From Mobilitalea sibirica (GTDB lineage Bacteria; Bacillota; Clostridia; Lachnospirales; Lachnospiraceae), in contig NZ_JAEAGR010000006.1 in the NCBI RefSeq assembly GCF_015999265.1, forward strand, positions 124,001 to 188,000: 64,000 bases of DNA, in the 5' to 3' direction. The position numbers were made by a program, and so were the translations under genes. The notes beneath the pieces were generated by a model. It saw only the letters and a program-made list of their open reading frames with translations, ran no database searches and had not been told where the DNA came from. Shown here piece after piece: positions 54,514 to 62,390 of the stretch. Within the stretch, counting starts at the first letter, position 1. Each line of letters opens with the position of its first letter.

Positions 54514-55884
54514 GTGGTTGAGTTAACATCATTACATTTGGTGTATTTCCTTTTTGTCCTAATTGTCATAATAACGATGGGATTTCGCAAGGAAACTGTT
54601 TTACCCTGCATTTTAGGTATATTTGTGATTGGGGCAATGTATTCCAAAAGTCTTGTTAAGGGTGTGCAGGCAGTTTTTAATTCTCTGATTATATCCGGAA
54701 ATGAATTTTGGGGCATTATATTAGTTATTTCCCTAGTTATTGCTATGTCAAAGGCATTACAGGATATTGGTGCGGATGAATTAATGATGCAGCCGATAAA
54801 GAAGGTAATGATCAGTCCAACGATTGCATTCTTTATTCTTGGTATTGTAATGTTATTTTTCTCTTGGTTCATTTGGCCATCACCGGCGGTTGCCTTGGTA
54901 GGAGCAATTATGCTTCCCGCAGCAATAAAAGCCGGGTTGTCCCCTATATGGGCTGCCGTAGCTATGAATCTATTCGGTCATGGAATCGGATTGTCCAGTG
55001 ATTTCTTTATCCAGGGAGCTCCTGCAATTACTTCCAAAGCGGCGGGTATCAACGATTCTTTGACCCTAAGTAAAGCAGTACTGCCCCTATGGGTTACCAT
55101 GAGTATCGTTACGGTGTCAGCAAGCTTCTTTTTTATGAAAAAAGATATGAAGAGGATAAAGAAAGAAGTGAAACCCGAAAATGATTCGGCTGCAATAAAA
55201 ATAAAACCCGGTATTGGTGTTTATCTGGTGGCAATTGTTACACCGATCGTATTTTTGGTAGATATCTTTATCATGTATAAATACGAACTTCGGGGTGGAG
55301 ATGCTACCGCGCTGGTGGGCGGAACGGCAGTTCTCATCATGTGTTTTGTTGCCATGGTTCAGCATAAAGGCTCGATATGTTTGGAAAAAATAACGGAATA
55401 CATAAAAGAAGGATTTATCTTCGGGATTAAAATATTCGCTCCCGTTATTGTAATTGGTGCCTTTTTCTTTCTCGGTAGTCAAGAGATGGCGCAGAAGATA
55501 CTTGGTCAGGAAGCGAGAGGACTTTTATCTGATCTAGGTTTGTATCTGGCAGATAATATTACCTTATCAAAAATACCGGTTGCAATAATTCAGATGATTG
55601 TTGGTGTTATTACAGGTCTAGACGGTTCCGGATTCTCCGGTCTTCCTTTGGTCGGTTCTCTGGCTCAGACCTTTTCCATGGCAATTGATTTGAATAAGGA
55701 GACTTTGGCTGCCCTAGGACAGATTGCTACCATCTGGGTTGGCGGTGGAACAATTATACCTTGGGCAATCATACCGGTAGCTGCCATATGTAATGTGAAA
55801 CCACTGGAACTGGCGAAAAAGAATTTATTACCGGTACTTATCGGTTTTACAGCAACTTTTCTTGTAGCTTTGTTTTTGTTGTAA
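54514..55884 (+). CDS. multi-pass transporter, probably lysine-regulated
   Basis: A 456-residue membrane protein with about twelve hydrophobic segments. Motifs include FGHGIGLSSDFFIQGAPAITSKAAG (mid) and GVITGLDGSGFSGLPLVGSLA (a GxxGSGxSG loop), and WVGGGTIIPWAIIPVAAICNVKP near the end; the pattern is that of ion-transporter (IT) superfamily members, but I cannot name a family. By operon position under the lysine riboswitch, lysine or a related amino acid is the likely solute. The start is GTG 54514, eight bases after GAGGAGG. A terminator ends the operon. Confidence 0.85.
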   Translation: MVELTSLHLVYFLFVLIVIITMGFRKETVLPCILGIFVIGAMYSKSLVKGVQAVFNSLIISGNEFWGIILVISLVIAMSKALQDIGADELMMQPIKKVMISPTIAFFILGIVMLFFSWFIWPSPAVALVGAIMLPAAIKAGLSPIWAAVAMNLFGHGIGLSSDFFIQGAPAITSKAAGINDSLTLSKAVLPLWVTMSIVTVSASFFFMKKDMKRIKKEVKPENDSAAIKIKPGIGVYLVAIVTPIVFLVDIFIMYKYELRGGDATALVGGTAVLIMCFVAMVQHKGSICLEKITEYIKEGFIFGIKIFAPVIVIGAFFFLGSQEMAQKILGQEARGLLSDLGLYLADNITLSKIPVAIIQMIVGVITGLDGSGFSGLPLVGSLAQTFSMAIDLNKETLAALGQIATIWVGGGTIIPWAIIPVAAICNVKPLELAKKNLLPVLIGFTATFLVALFLL

Positions 55885-55898
55885 TAAATATGAATTCC

Positions 55899-55936
55899 AA
55901 AAGGGGAGTGTCTTTAGATACTCCCCTTTCATTATA
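55899..55936 (+). terminator. intrinsic terminator of the riboswitch operon
   Basis: AAAGGGGAGTGTCT pairs with AGATACTCCCCTTT, followed by CATT. It lies 15 bases after the transporter stop. Confidence 0.88.
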
Positions 55937-56000
55937 TGAATAAAGAATATTGAAAATAATATATAAAATGTACATTGAAAATGGTAGTATATTAAATCAA

Positions 56001-56040
56001 CCAGGAAGGCTGATTAATGATAACATCAAGCTTTCCTGGA
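56001..56040. terminator. hairpin after the CotF-like gene
   Basis: CCAGGAAGGCT (56001-56011) pairs with AGCTTTCCTGG (56029-56039), one G-U. It lies downstream of the coat-protein gene on the minus strand; its U-tract is weak. Confidence 0.5.
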
Positions 56041-56085
56041 AGCTTCATTACAAAAATAGTTGGTCTTTATTAAGTGAGGATTTCA

Positions 56086-56592
56086 TTAAGAAGAATACAT
56101 TCCTTTGCTTTCCATATAGGCGTATATAGCCTCTCCATGTTTTTGTTCTTCCTTTTGAATATGATTTAGTACATCGCGGATCTGGGCATTCTTAAACTCA
56201 AATATGGATGTATCGTATACACCGGATACATATTTTTCTGTATTAAGCATATCAATGCACATCTCCTTGTCGGAAGCTTTAAAACATTTGTGATTGCTAA
56301 GATCAACTGAGGATTGTTGTGATGAGGGCATTGATTGCTGAGTCTTGGATGATTGTTGGCTGCTTTGGTTACTTTGGCCACCCATGGATGGTACTTTGCC
56401 GTTTAAAAGTTGATTAATAATCTCTAAATGCTTTTTTTCAACGGCGCTGTTGCTACGGAAAACCGCTTTTAGTTGTTCGTCGGTCGCCAGGTTTGCATAA
56501 TTATCATACTTTAATATACACTGTTCTTCATGGGTTTTATGATCCTGTAGTAAATATTGTTCTTTTGTAGATAATGTAATATTGGTAATCAT
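56086..56592 (-). CDS. spore-coat protein, CotF-like
   Basis: A 168-residue CotF-family protein. The first half is a helix pair (TLSTKEQYLLQDHKTHEEQCILKYDNYAN, AVEKKHLEIINQLL), the middle is a Gln/Ser linker (SQQSSKTQQSMPSSQQSS), and the end is EMCIDMLNTEKYVSGVYDTSIFEF and HIQKEEQKHGEAIY. The ferritin-like HxxE/EExxH pattern is typical of coat proteins of this group. It should be made late in sporulation in the mother cell. ATG 56592 follows GAACGGAGGTGTTAAC. No second coat gene is adjacent. The 350 bases before the next gene (56593-56941) contain nothing I recognise, apart from a twice-occurring GAATACTC. Confidence 0.85.
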   Translation of the reverse strand: MITNITLSTKEQYLLQDHKTHEEQCILKYDNYANLATDEQLKAVFRSNSAVEKKHLEIINQLLNGKVPSMGGQSNQSSQQSSKTQQSMPSSQQSSVDLSNHKCFKASDKEMCIDMLNTEKYVSGVYDTSIFEFKNAQIRDVLNHIQKEEQKHGEAIYAYMESKGMYSS

Positions 56593-56941
56593 GTTAACAC
56601 CTCCGTTCATAGTATTTCATTCTTATGAAATATTATCCTAGGATTATAGGAATTATCCTTAATAGGTGCTTAAATTTCTATCATACTGTTTTATAAAATT
56701 TTTTACTTAAATACATCCGACCTATAGACATTTGAAAATATTATATTAAAATTAGTATAATAGGTTATATATAATATAAAAGGGAATAAATAACAAAGGA
56801 ATACTCTCCGAGCCATAACTTGTACAGAGAAGAATACTCGCTTGAATTGGGTTGAGTTTAATATAAATTAGACGGTGTAAAAATCTAACCTGTTGGATGA
56901 AGATTATTATAAGGCACTAGAACTACTAAGGAGGAAACCAG

Positions 56942-57829
56942 ATGTATGATAAGGAGATACTGGAGATATTCGATAAATTAAATATTGTTGATAAATTATA
57001 TGATAAAATTCGCATGATTGATCCGGTGCTAAAAAGAGTCATTCATGATAATACCGAAGCGGTGGAGTTGCCTGTAAAATGCTTTGAATTCTGGGGAAAT
57101 AATAAAAAATGTGAGAACTGTGTGGCTATGAGGGCTTATAATGACGACAAAACCTATGTAAAAATTGAATCTACTCAAAATGATGTATTTATGTTAACGG
57201 CTATCCCGGTCAATTTACATAACAGAAGGGTAGTGATTGAGTTATTCAAAAATATTACAGAAAGTATGGTATTTGGAAAAAGTAACGGGATACAGCAAAA
57301 TGAAATGCAGAATATGATTGATAGGATGCATAATCTGGCTACGGTGGATTCGTTAACCGGCATTTACAACCGAAGATATATCTATGAAAAATTACCGGTG
57401 GTTTTATCCAATTCCATCATGACAAATCATAGTATAGCGCTCATTATGGCTGATATCGATTTTTTTAAAAATGTTAATGATACTTATGGCCATCTGGCCG
57501 GTGATTATGTATTGAAGACATTTGCACAGGTTCTTTGCGAAGGACTGAATAGAGAAAGTGATTGGGTTGCCAGATACGGAGGGGAAGAATTCATAATATG
57601 TTTACCCGGTGCAAAACAAAACGCAGCTATCGAAATAGCCGAACGCTTAAGAGAGGCCGTTGAATATACAAAGCTTAATTATGATGAGCAAAGCTTTCAA
57701 ATCACAGCAAGCTTTGGTGTATGTAGTATAGTGCCGGATGTGAGCATAAAATCAGATCAGTTAATTGAATGTGCTGATAAGAAATTATATGAAGCAAAGC
57801 GAAACGGTAGAAATCGGGTTGAGGCTTAA
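56942..57829 (+). CDS. diguanylate cyclase (GGDEF) with Cys-containing N-terminal sensor domain
   Basis: A 295-residue signalling protein. The C-terminal GGDEF domain (~120-293) has LTGIYNRRYIYEK, ADIDFFKNVNDTYGHLAGD and RYGGEEF; RESD (Arg and Asp five residues before GGEEF) is a c-di-GMP inhibitory I-site. It should make c-di-GMP. Residues ~1-115 are a PAS-like domain with CFEFWGNNKKCENCVAMRAYNDD (Cys cluster CxxC), which may bind a metal, heme or sense redox. No membrane segment is seen. The SDR gene follows by 54 bases and may share a transcript. SD is AAGGAGGAAACCAG. Confidence 0.9.
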   Translation: MYDKEILEIFDKLNIVDKLYDKIRMIDPVLKRVIHDNTEAVELPVKCFEFWGNNKKCENCVAMRAYNDDKTYVKIESTQNDVFMLTAIPVNLHNRRVVIELFKNITESMVFGKSNGIQQNEMQNMIDRMHNLATVDSLTGIYNRRYIYEKLPVVLSNSIMTNHSIALIMADIDFFKNVNDTYGHLAGDYVLKTFAQVLCEGLNRESDWVARYGGEEFIICLPGAKQNAAIEIAERLREAVEYTKLNYDEQSFQITASFGVCSIVPDVSIKSDQLIECADKKLYEAKRNGRNRVEA

Positions 57830-57883
57830 AGGGTTATATTGGTAATTGATATTACATAAAACTAAGGGCTTGGAGGAAATAAA

Positions 57884-58624
57884 ATGCATTTCCATAATAA
57901 AGTAGTAGTAATAACAGGAGGAGCCAATGGAATAGGTAAATGTCTGGTGGAGGAATTCGCTCGGTCAGGGGCCAAGGTTGCTGTCATCGACCTCGATCCG
58001 AAAGCGGTACCCTGTGATCTTTATTATTGCGGAGATATTGCAGAACAAGATGTGGTAAATAAATTCGTCGATAAGGCAATAGAACGATTTAAGACAATAG
58101 ATTACCTAATTAATAATGCCTGTTTAAGTAAAAAAGGGATTCTGTCCGAATGTAGCTATGAGGATTTTAATTATGTTTTAAGGGTGGGTGTAACAGCCCC
58201 TTATGAATTATCAAAGCGGTTCTTGCCTTATTTTAATAAAAATGCTTCGATTGTGAATATCTCATCCACCAGGGCATTCATGTCTCAAGAAGATACAGAA
58301 AGCTATAGTGCTGCCAAGGGAGGGATAACAGCTTTGACCCATGCCCTGTCCGTCAGTCTGGCCGGTCGCGTACGGGTCAATTCTATATCACCAGGCTGGA
58401 TAGATACTACGGACGGTAATTGGAGCAAAGAAGACAGGGGGCAACATCCTGTAAAAAGGATCGGGAATCCTATGGATATTGCCAAAGCGGTTATGTTCTT
58501 ATGTAGCGATGCCAGTGGATTTATTACCGGAGAAAATATAACAATAGATGGCGGTATGAGTAAACAGATGATATATCATATGGATCATGGATGGAGCTAT
58601 GAAGGTAATATAAAGGAACATTGA
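57884..58624 (+). CDS. short-chain dehydrogenase/reductase (SDR)
   Basis: A 246-residue classical SDR. The cofactor motif is ITGGANGIGKCLVEEFA (TGxxxGxG), NNACLSKKG is the NNAG-type motif and the active site is SYSAAKGG-type YSAAKGGITALTHALSV with catalytic Tyr and Lys, plus SSTRAF with Ser. The mode is probably NAD-dependent, judging from an acidic VAVIDLDPK end of the second strand (Asp). Substrate unknown. It sits between the GGDEF and thioesterase genes. SD is TTGGAGGAAATAAA. Confidence 0.92.
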   Translation: MHFHNKVVVITGGANGIGKCLVEEFARSGAKVAVIDLDPKAVPCDLYYCGDIAEQDVVNKFVDKAIERFKTIDYLINNACLSKKGILSECSYEDFNYVLRVGVTAPYELSKRFLPYFNKNASIVNISSTRAFMSQEDTESYSAAKGGITALTHALSVSLAGRVRVNSISPGWIDTTDGNWSKEDRGQHPVKRIGNPMDIAKAVMFLCSDASGFITGENITIDGGMSKQMIYHMDHGWSYEGNIKEH

Positions 58625-58686
58625 AGTAATAAGAAAATTATAATGGAACACTTAGGCACTTTAACTCGGTAAGAGGAGGATTTACA

Positions 58687-59175
58687 TTGATGAATGATAC
58701 CAGTATAAACGATGCTTTTAGTAAGTGTGAGACTGAATATTCAAAGGAGCTAAAACCGTATATCCATTTGGCTAAATATTATGAAACAGACCAGATGGCA
58801 GTGATACACCATTCAAATTATATCCGATGGTTTGAAGAAGCCAGGGTTGATTTTCTGGAACAGATTGGCCTTGGTTATGATAAAATCGAAGATGCCGGGA
58901 TTTATTCGCCGGTCTTGGGAGTTGAATGTGAATTTAAATCAGCGGTAAGGTTTAATGAGAAGATTTTTGTTATTCCTAAGTTGGTTTATTTTAATGGCTT
59001 TAAGATGACAATTGAATACCGGGTACTTGATGTCGATAGCCATCAGCTGAGAGCTAGAGGTGAAACCAAGCATTGTTTTGTGACAAATGATTTTAAACCG
59101 GTCAATCTGAAAAAAGATCATAAAGATATGTATGACATTTTACTGAATTGGACCGGAATTAATATCAAGGAATAG
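58687..59175 (+). CDS. 4HBT/YbgC-type acyl-CoA thioesterase
   Basis: A 162-residue hotdog-fold thioesterase. The active-site loop is YYETDQMAVIHHSNYIRWFEEAR (with catalytic Asp and the conserved HHSNY), and the later blocks are GYDKIEDAGIYSPVLGVECEF and RFNEKIFVIPKLVYFNGFKMTIEYRV. YbgC-type enzymes cleave acyl- or hydroxybenzoyl-CoA thioesters. The start may be TTG 58687 (seven bases after GGAGG) or ATG 58690; both fit. It ends at a small perfect hairpin facing the convergent MutS2-like gene. Confidence 0.9.
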   Translation: MMNDTSINDAFSKCETEYSKELKPYIHLAKYYETDQMAVIHHSNYIRWFEEARVDFLEQIGLGYDKIEDAGIYSPVLGVECEFKSAVRFNEKIFVIPKLVYFNGFKMTIEYRVLDVDSHQLRARGETKHCFVTNDFKPVNLKKDHKDMYDILLNWTGINIKE

Positions 59176-59177
59176 AA

Positions 59178-59215
59178 TTATGGGTTGTTTCATTATGAAA
59201 CAACCCATAATTTTA
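59178..59215. terminator. compact bidirectional terminator
   Basis: TTATGGGTTGTTTC pairs with GAAACAACCCATAA around ATTAT, then TTTTATT. It is a short relative of the TGTTTC/GAAACA arms in the larger repeats, between convergent genes. Confidence 0.85.
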
Positions 59216-61198
59216 TTAATTATAATGATTGGAGTCTTTCTCGTAAGTAATCTCTAGGTCCGGCTGGTAACCTTTTTCCATTTTACGTCTGGCTTTGCGG
59301 TTCGCCACGCTGTCAAAAACGATGGAAAAGTCATAATCCTCGGGATACATTTCGCTGGCAGATGCTTTTAATTGTATTCGTTTGTGATTAACCAATACCT
59401 TCTTTTTTTGTATCTGTACACCCACTTCGCCTTTTTCGTTAGCAGTTTCATAAACAATACCGATTTTTTTCTGCGGATATACCATTACGCTGTCTCCGAT
59501 TTGAAATCGATTACAGCGGGTACCGGACTGCTTCTTTGGTTTCTCTTTCTCTATTCGATGGACTACAGTTGGTATAGGATAATCTGAATTTGATCCAACT
59601 TGTGTTAACTTCGAATCATCTTTCAGAATAAGTTCTAAGTTACTGTTCATGAGATTTTTTTGGCTGTTGCTTTCTTTACAATATGCCTCTTCATACGCCC
59701 GCTCAAGCATTCGATTAGGAAGGCCAAGTCGTTTTGCAATATATAGTGCACAGCTTTCTCCGGCTTCTCCGATTTCTAAACGGTAAAGAGGCTTTAAGCT
59801 TTCCCGGTCAAATGCCATTTTTGCATTTAACAGACCCTTTGTTTTATTGGCATATTCCTTTACTTCGGGATAATGGGTGGTAGCTACAAAAAGACATCCA
59901 ATATTTATAAGCTCCTCTAAAATTGCGATTGCTATGCCCATCCCTTCAGCAGGATCCGTACCGGAGCCAAGTTCGTCCAGTAATACGAGACTTTCCGAAG
60001 AAGAGTGGGCCAAGATGTTGATAATATTTGTTATATGGGAGGAGAATGTGGATAGATTCTCTGTAATGCTTTGACCATCTCCTATATCACACAATACTAA
60101 ATTATTCATACATAGATCAGCCCTCTCACAGGGAACATGTAAGCCGCTTTGAGCCATCAGTTGTAATAGACCAACCGTTTTTAGTGCTACTGTTTTTCCA
60201 CCGGTATTAGGGCCGGTAATAACGATACCGGATATACCATCCCCAATCGAAAAGTTCAAGGGAACACATTCCAAAGGATTGATTAGAGGATGTTTTCCGT
60301 TTTTGATTTTGATATAACGGTTACTGTTTATAGTCGGTGTGGTAGCTTTCATATCAATACTTAACTTAGCTTTGGCAAAAATAAAATCCAATGCTTCCAT
60401 GCATTCCATATTCAAACGTATTGATGCAGAATTCTCGGCAACCAAAGCTGTTAAGGTATATAGTATCTTTCGTACCTCATTACTTTCTTCAATTTCAAGA
60501 AGGGAACGCTCCTCCTCTATTTTCATCACACTGGTCGGCAGTATAAAATAAGTGGAACCGGTTGAAGATATATCAAGCACAGAGCCACTAACCTGATGCT
60601 TATATTCTTTCCTAACCGGAAGTACATAATGACCGTTTCGGGAGGATATATAGCTTTCATTAAACCATTCTTTTTTACTGCGGAGTAAGTTTTCCAGTTT
60701 CGTTTTGATGGTTTGGTTTGCCTGATCTATTTTTCTGCGGATATCTTTTAGTTCCTTTGTAGCAGTATCTTCAACGGAATTATTTCGGATGGATCGATCA
60801 ATCTCACTACCTAGAGTGGATAATTCCTGAAACGATCCACCATACCCCGCAATTCCTATGTCCAATGATTCGGCTTTTTTAAGAAAGCGTTTCATTCTGG
60901 CGCAGGCATTTAAAAATAATCCGATATCAGTTAACTGCTCAGGCACTAGCATGGAACCCTTTTCAGAAAGTTCAAGATATTTTTCAAGGTCCTTCATGGA
61001 AGCCAGTGGAGGTGTTCCTATCTGGTTCAGAATTTTAACTGCTTCGCCGGTCTCGTTAATCTTTGTTTTTATATCCCTTTCGTTTAAATAAGGGCTTAAA
61101 TCTAAAAGCTTTTGCTTTGTATGATCTGATATTGCATATTCACTTAGTTTTTCTAATATTTTATCAAACTCCAATGCTTTCATTGACTTTGTATTCAT
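59216..61198 (-). CDS. MutS2-like ATPase lacking the Smr domain
   Basis: A 660-residue MutS2-type ABC ATPase. Residues ~1-300 are the core/clamp helices (MKALEFDKILEKLSEYAIS, NGHYVLPVRKEYKHQVSG, DISSTGSTYFI). Walker A is GPNTGGKT (329-336); Walker B is LVLLDELGSGTDP with the following AIAILEELI. A KOW-like part (VMVYPQKKIGIVYETANEKGEVGV) follows. Full MutS2 proteins (~785 residues) end in a Smr nuclease domain, which is missing: the protein ends DFSIVFDSVANRKARRKMEK, then LEITYEK. MutS2 is known to act in ribosome collision rescue and recombination. This paralogue has a long attenuator leader. The start at 61198 follows AAGGAGTTGACCATT. Confidence 0.88.
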   Translation of the reverse strand: MNTKSMKALEFDKILEKLSEYAISDHTKQKLLDLSPYLNERDIKTKINETGEAVKILNQIGTPPLASMKDLEKYLELSEKGSMLVPEQLTDIGLFLNACARMKRFLKKAESLDIGIAGYGGSFQELSTLGSEIDRSIRNNSVEDTATKELKDIRRKIDQANQTIKTKLENLLRSKKEWFNESYISSRNGHYVLPVRKEYKHQVSGSVLDISSTGSTYFILPTSVMKIEEERSLLEIEESNEVRKILYTLTALVAENSASIRLNMECMEALDFIFAKAKLSIDMKATTPTINSNRYIKIKNGKHPLINPLECVPLNFSIGDGISGIVITGPNTGGKTVALKTVGLLQLMAQSGLHVPCERADLCMNNLVLCDIGDGQSITENLSTFSSHITNIINILAHSSSESLVLLDELGSGTDPAEGMGIAIAILEELINIGCLFVATTHYPEVKEYANKTKGLLNAKMAFDRESLKPLYRLEIGEAGESCALYIAKRLGLPNRMLERAYEEAYCKESNSQKNLMNSNLELILKDDSKLTQVGSNSDYPIPTVVHRIEKEKPKKQSGTRCNRFQIGDSVMVYPQKKIGIVYETANEKGEVGVQIQKKKVLVNHKRIQLKASASEMYPEDYDFSIVFDSVANRKARRKMEKGYQPDLEITYEKDSNHYN

Positions 61199-61242
61199 AA
61201 TGGTCAACTCCTTTTTCATATAATAATTTGCTATTTGTACAA

Positions 61243-61296
61243 TAAAAATCCCACAGGGAACCTACCCATACGATGGATTGTATATGCCCTGTGGGT
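61243..61296 (-). terminator. attenuator terminator of the MutS2-like gene
   Basis: On the minus strand CCCACAGGG (61287-61295) pairs with CCCTGTGGG (61250-61258), followed by ATTTTTATT, only 45 bases before the start codon. Since it precedes the gene in the same transcript, it must be a regulated terminator. Confidence 0.9.
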
Positions 61297-61380
61297 TAAG
61301 CCTGATGTACATATAACAAAGTAAAACGATGTTATCATATTAAGGAAGAGTGCCACATTCGTATGCGAACACGGTAACGC

Positions 61381-61417
61381 TTTTGTTGTATCGGACACAG
61401 GTTCCAATACAACAAAA
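61381..61417 (-). promoter_or_regulatory. leader hairpin with loop complementary to the terminator
   Basis: On the minus strand TTTTGTTGTAT..GGA pairs with TCC..ATACAACAAAA around the loop ACCTGTG. CCTGTG is complementary to CACAGG in the ascending arm of the terminator, so the loop could compete with terminator formation. Other leader hairpins include TGCAC/GTGCA near 61464 and ACCTTTTA/TAAAAGGT. Confidence 0.6.
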
Positions 61418-61631
61418 AAGACATAACAGATAAAACCTATTATGCCTAGCGATCATAAAATTGCACGATTAAAAAGGTGCAGTTTCCCTATATTATCAAA
61501 CAGGCCTATGGGTATCTACTGTAAGGGTAGAAAGCAGGGTACAATAAAATATAAACCTTTTAATCGATCGATTCATGCATGCAAATAAAAGGTATACTTA
61601 TAGCGTACCTGCTAATTCATTTAGTTAAGTG

Positions 61632-61673
61632 CTAGTTAGCACAAACCTCTTTTTTTACAGTTAATACCGACAT
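61632..61673 (-). CDS. leader peptide of the MutS2-like attenuator, 13 residues
   Basis: A minus-strand frame MSVLTVKKEVCAN, starting at 61673 with AAAGGACGGCGTTT upstream, and stopping within GTGCTAACTAGCAC, a palindrome that can fold. Short leader ORFs of this kind are the ribosome-stalling sensors of inducible antibiotic-resistance attenuators. The good ribosome-binding site and its place about 43 bases downstream of the -10 element support it. Whether it stalls ribosomes is inference. Confidence 0.65.
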   Translation of the reverse strand: MSVLTVKKEVCAN

Positions 61674-61715
61674 AAACGCCGTCCTTTCATAACTTTTTCA
61701 TTCATTAACATATGC

Positions 61716-61744
61716 ATTTTAACATAGTGTGTGTTCAATGTCAA
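61716..61744 (-). promoter_or_regulatory. sigma-A promoter of the MutS2-like leader
   Basis: Minus strand: TTGACA (61739-61744), 17 bases, TAAAAT (61716-61721). It gives a leader of about 0.5 kb before the gene. Confidence 0.8.
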
Positions 61745-61792
61745 AAAATTGTTTAATAACATTCAACAAAACATTTGAAATAAATCATGGTT

Positions 61793-62242
61793 TTAGTTGG
61801 GAGCTGTTTTATTATTGTTCCCCGAAACACTGATTTCATTCCTATCAACCTTACGGTTGCAAGTGGGACAATAATATTGCAGTTCAATCTTGTTGCCGCA
61901 ATCTGAATGTGTTAGTTGCTTATAGCATTTTTGTAAATTTTTCTCCCCCCATAGTATGATGCTATTAAATACATCGGAGAGATCCTCACCGCTTTTGGTC
62001 AGAATGTAACGGTATCTGGGAGGATGGGGTTGGTAAAGCTCAGAGACTATCAGGTTATCGGATTCCAAACTTTTTAAGCGGTTGGATAGTAAGTTACTGG
62101 GGATGCCCTCTAGATTATCCAATATTTCCTTAAAAGTATCATGTCCTTGCATCAATTGCCGAAGGATAAGAAGTGTCCATTTGTCTCCTATGATGTTCAA
62201 AGTCTGAGCGATGTTACAAGGTAAATTGTAATTGGTTTTCAT
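61793..62242 (-). CDS. HxlR-family transcriptional regulator
   Basis: A 149-residue winged-helix regulator of the HxlR family. The signature is CNIAQTLNIIGDKWTLLILRQLMQGHDTFKEI, with the IPSNLLSNRLKSLESDNLI recognition region and RYRYILTKSGEDL. A C-terminal CPTCNRKVD with a further Cys at CGNK may bind metal. The Cys before the helix (LPCNIAQ) is the conserved redox-sensitive position in HypR/YodB-type members. It may react to electrophiles or disulfide stress. The start at 62242 follows AAGGAGGCCAGGTGAG. It is downstream of the CcdA-thioredoxin gene on the same strand, which suits a redox role. Confidence 0.88.
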   Translation of the reverse strand: MKTNYNLPCNIAQTLNIIGDKWTLLILRQLMQGHDTFKEILDNLEGIPSNLLSNRLKSLESDNLIVSELYQPHPPRYRYILTKSGEDLSDVFNSIILWGEKNLQKCYKQLTHSDCGNKIELQYYCPTCNRKVDRNEISVSGNNNKTAPN

Positions 62243-62294
62243 CTCACCTGGCCTCCTTATAAGTATATTATATGTTGTATATCTACATAAGAGA

Positions 62295-62321
62295 TGCCCC
62301 CGTCGCTTAGGACGGTGGGCA
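62295..62321. terminator. hairpin between ccdA-trx and hxlR
   Basis: TGCCCCCGTC (62295-62304) pairs with GACGGTGGGCA (62311-62321) with one G-U/mismatch. A weak U-tract follows on the minus strand, so read-through into hxlR is possible. Confidence 0.5.
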
Positions 62322-62390
62322 TAATAAATCATTAAATCTATCATCGGCATATAACAACAATATTTTCATATATTCAAATATATTTCTATG

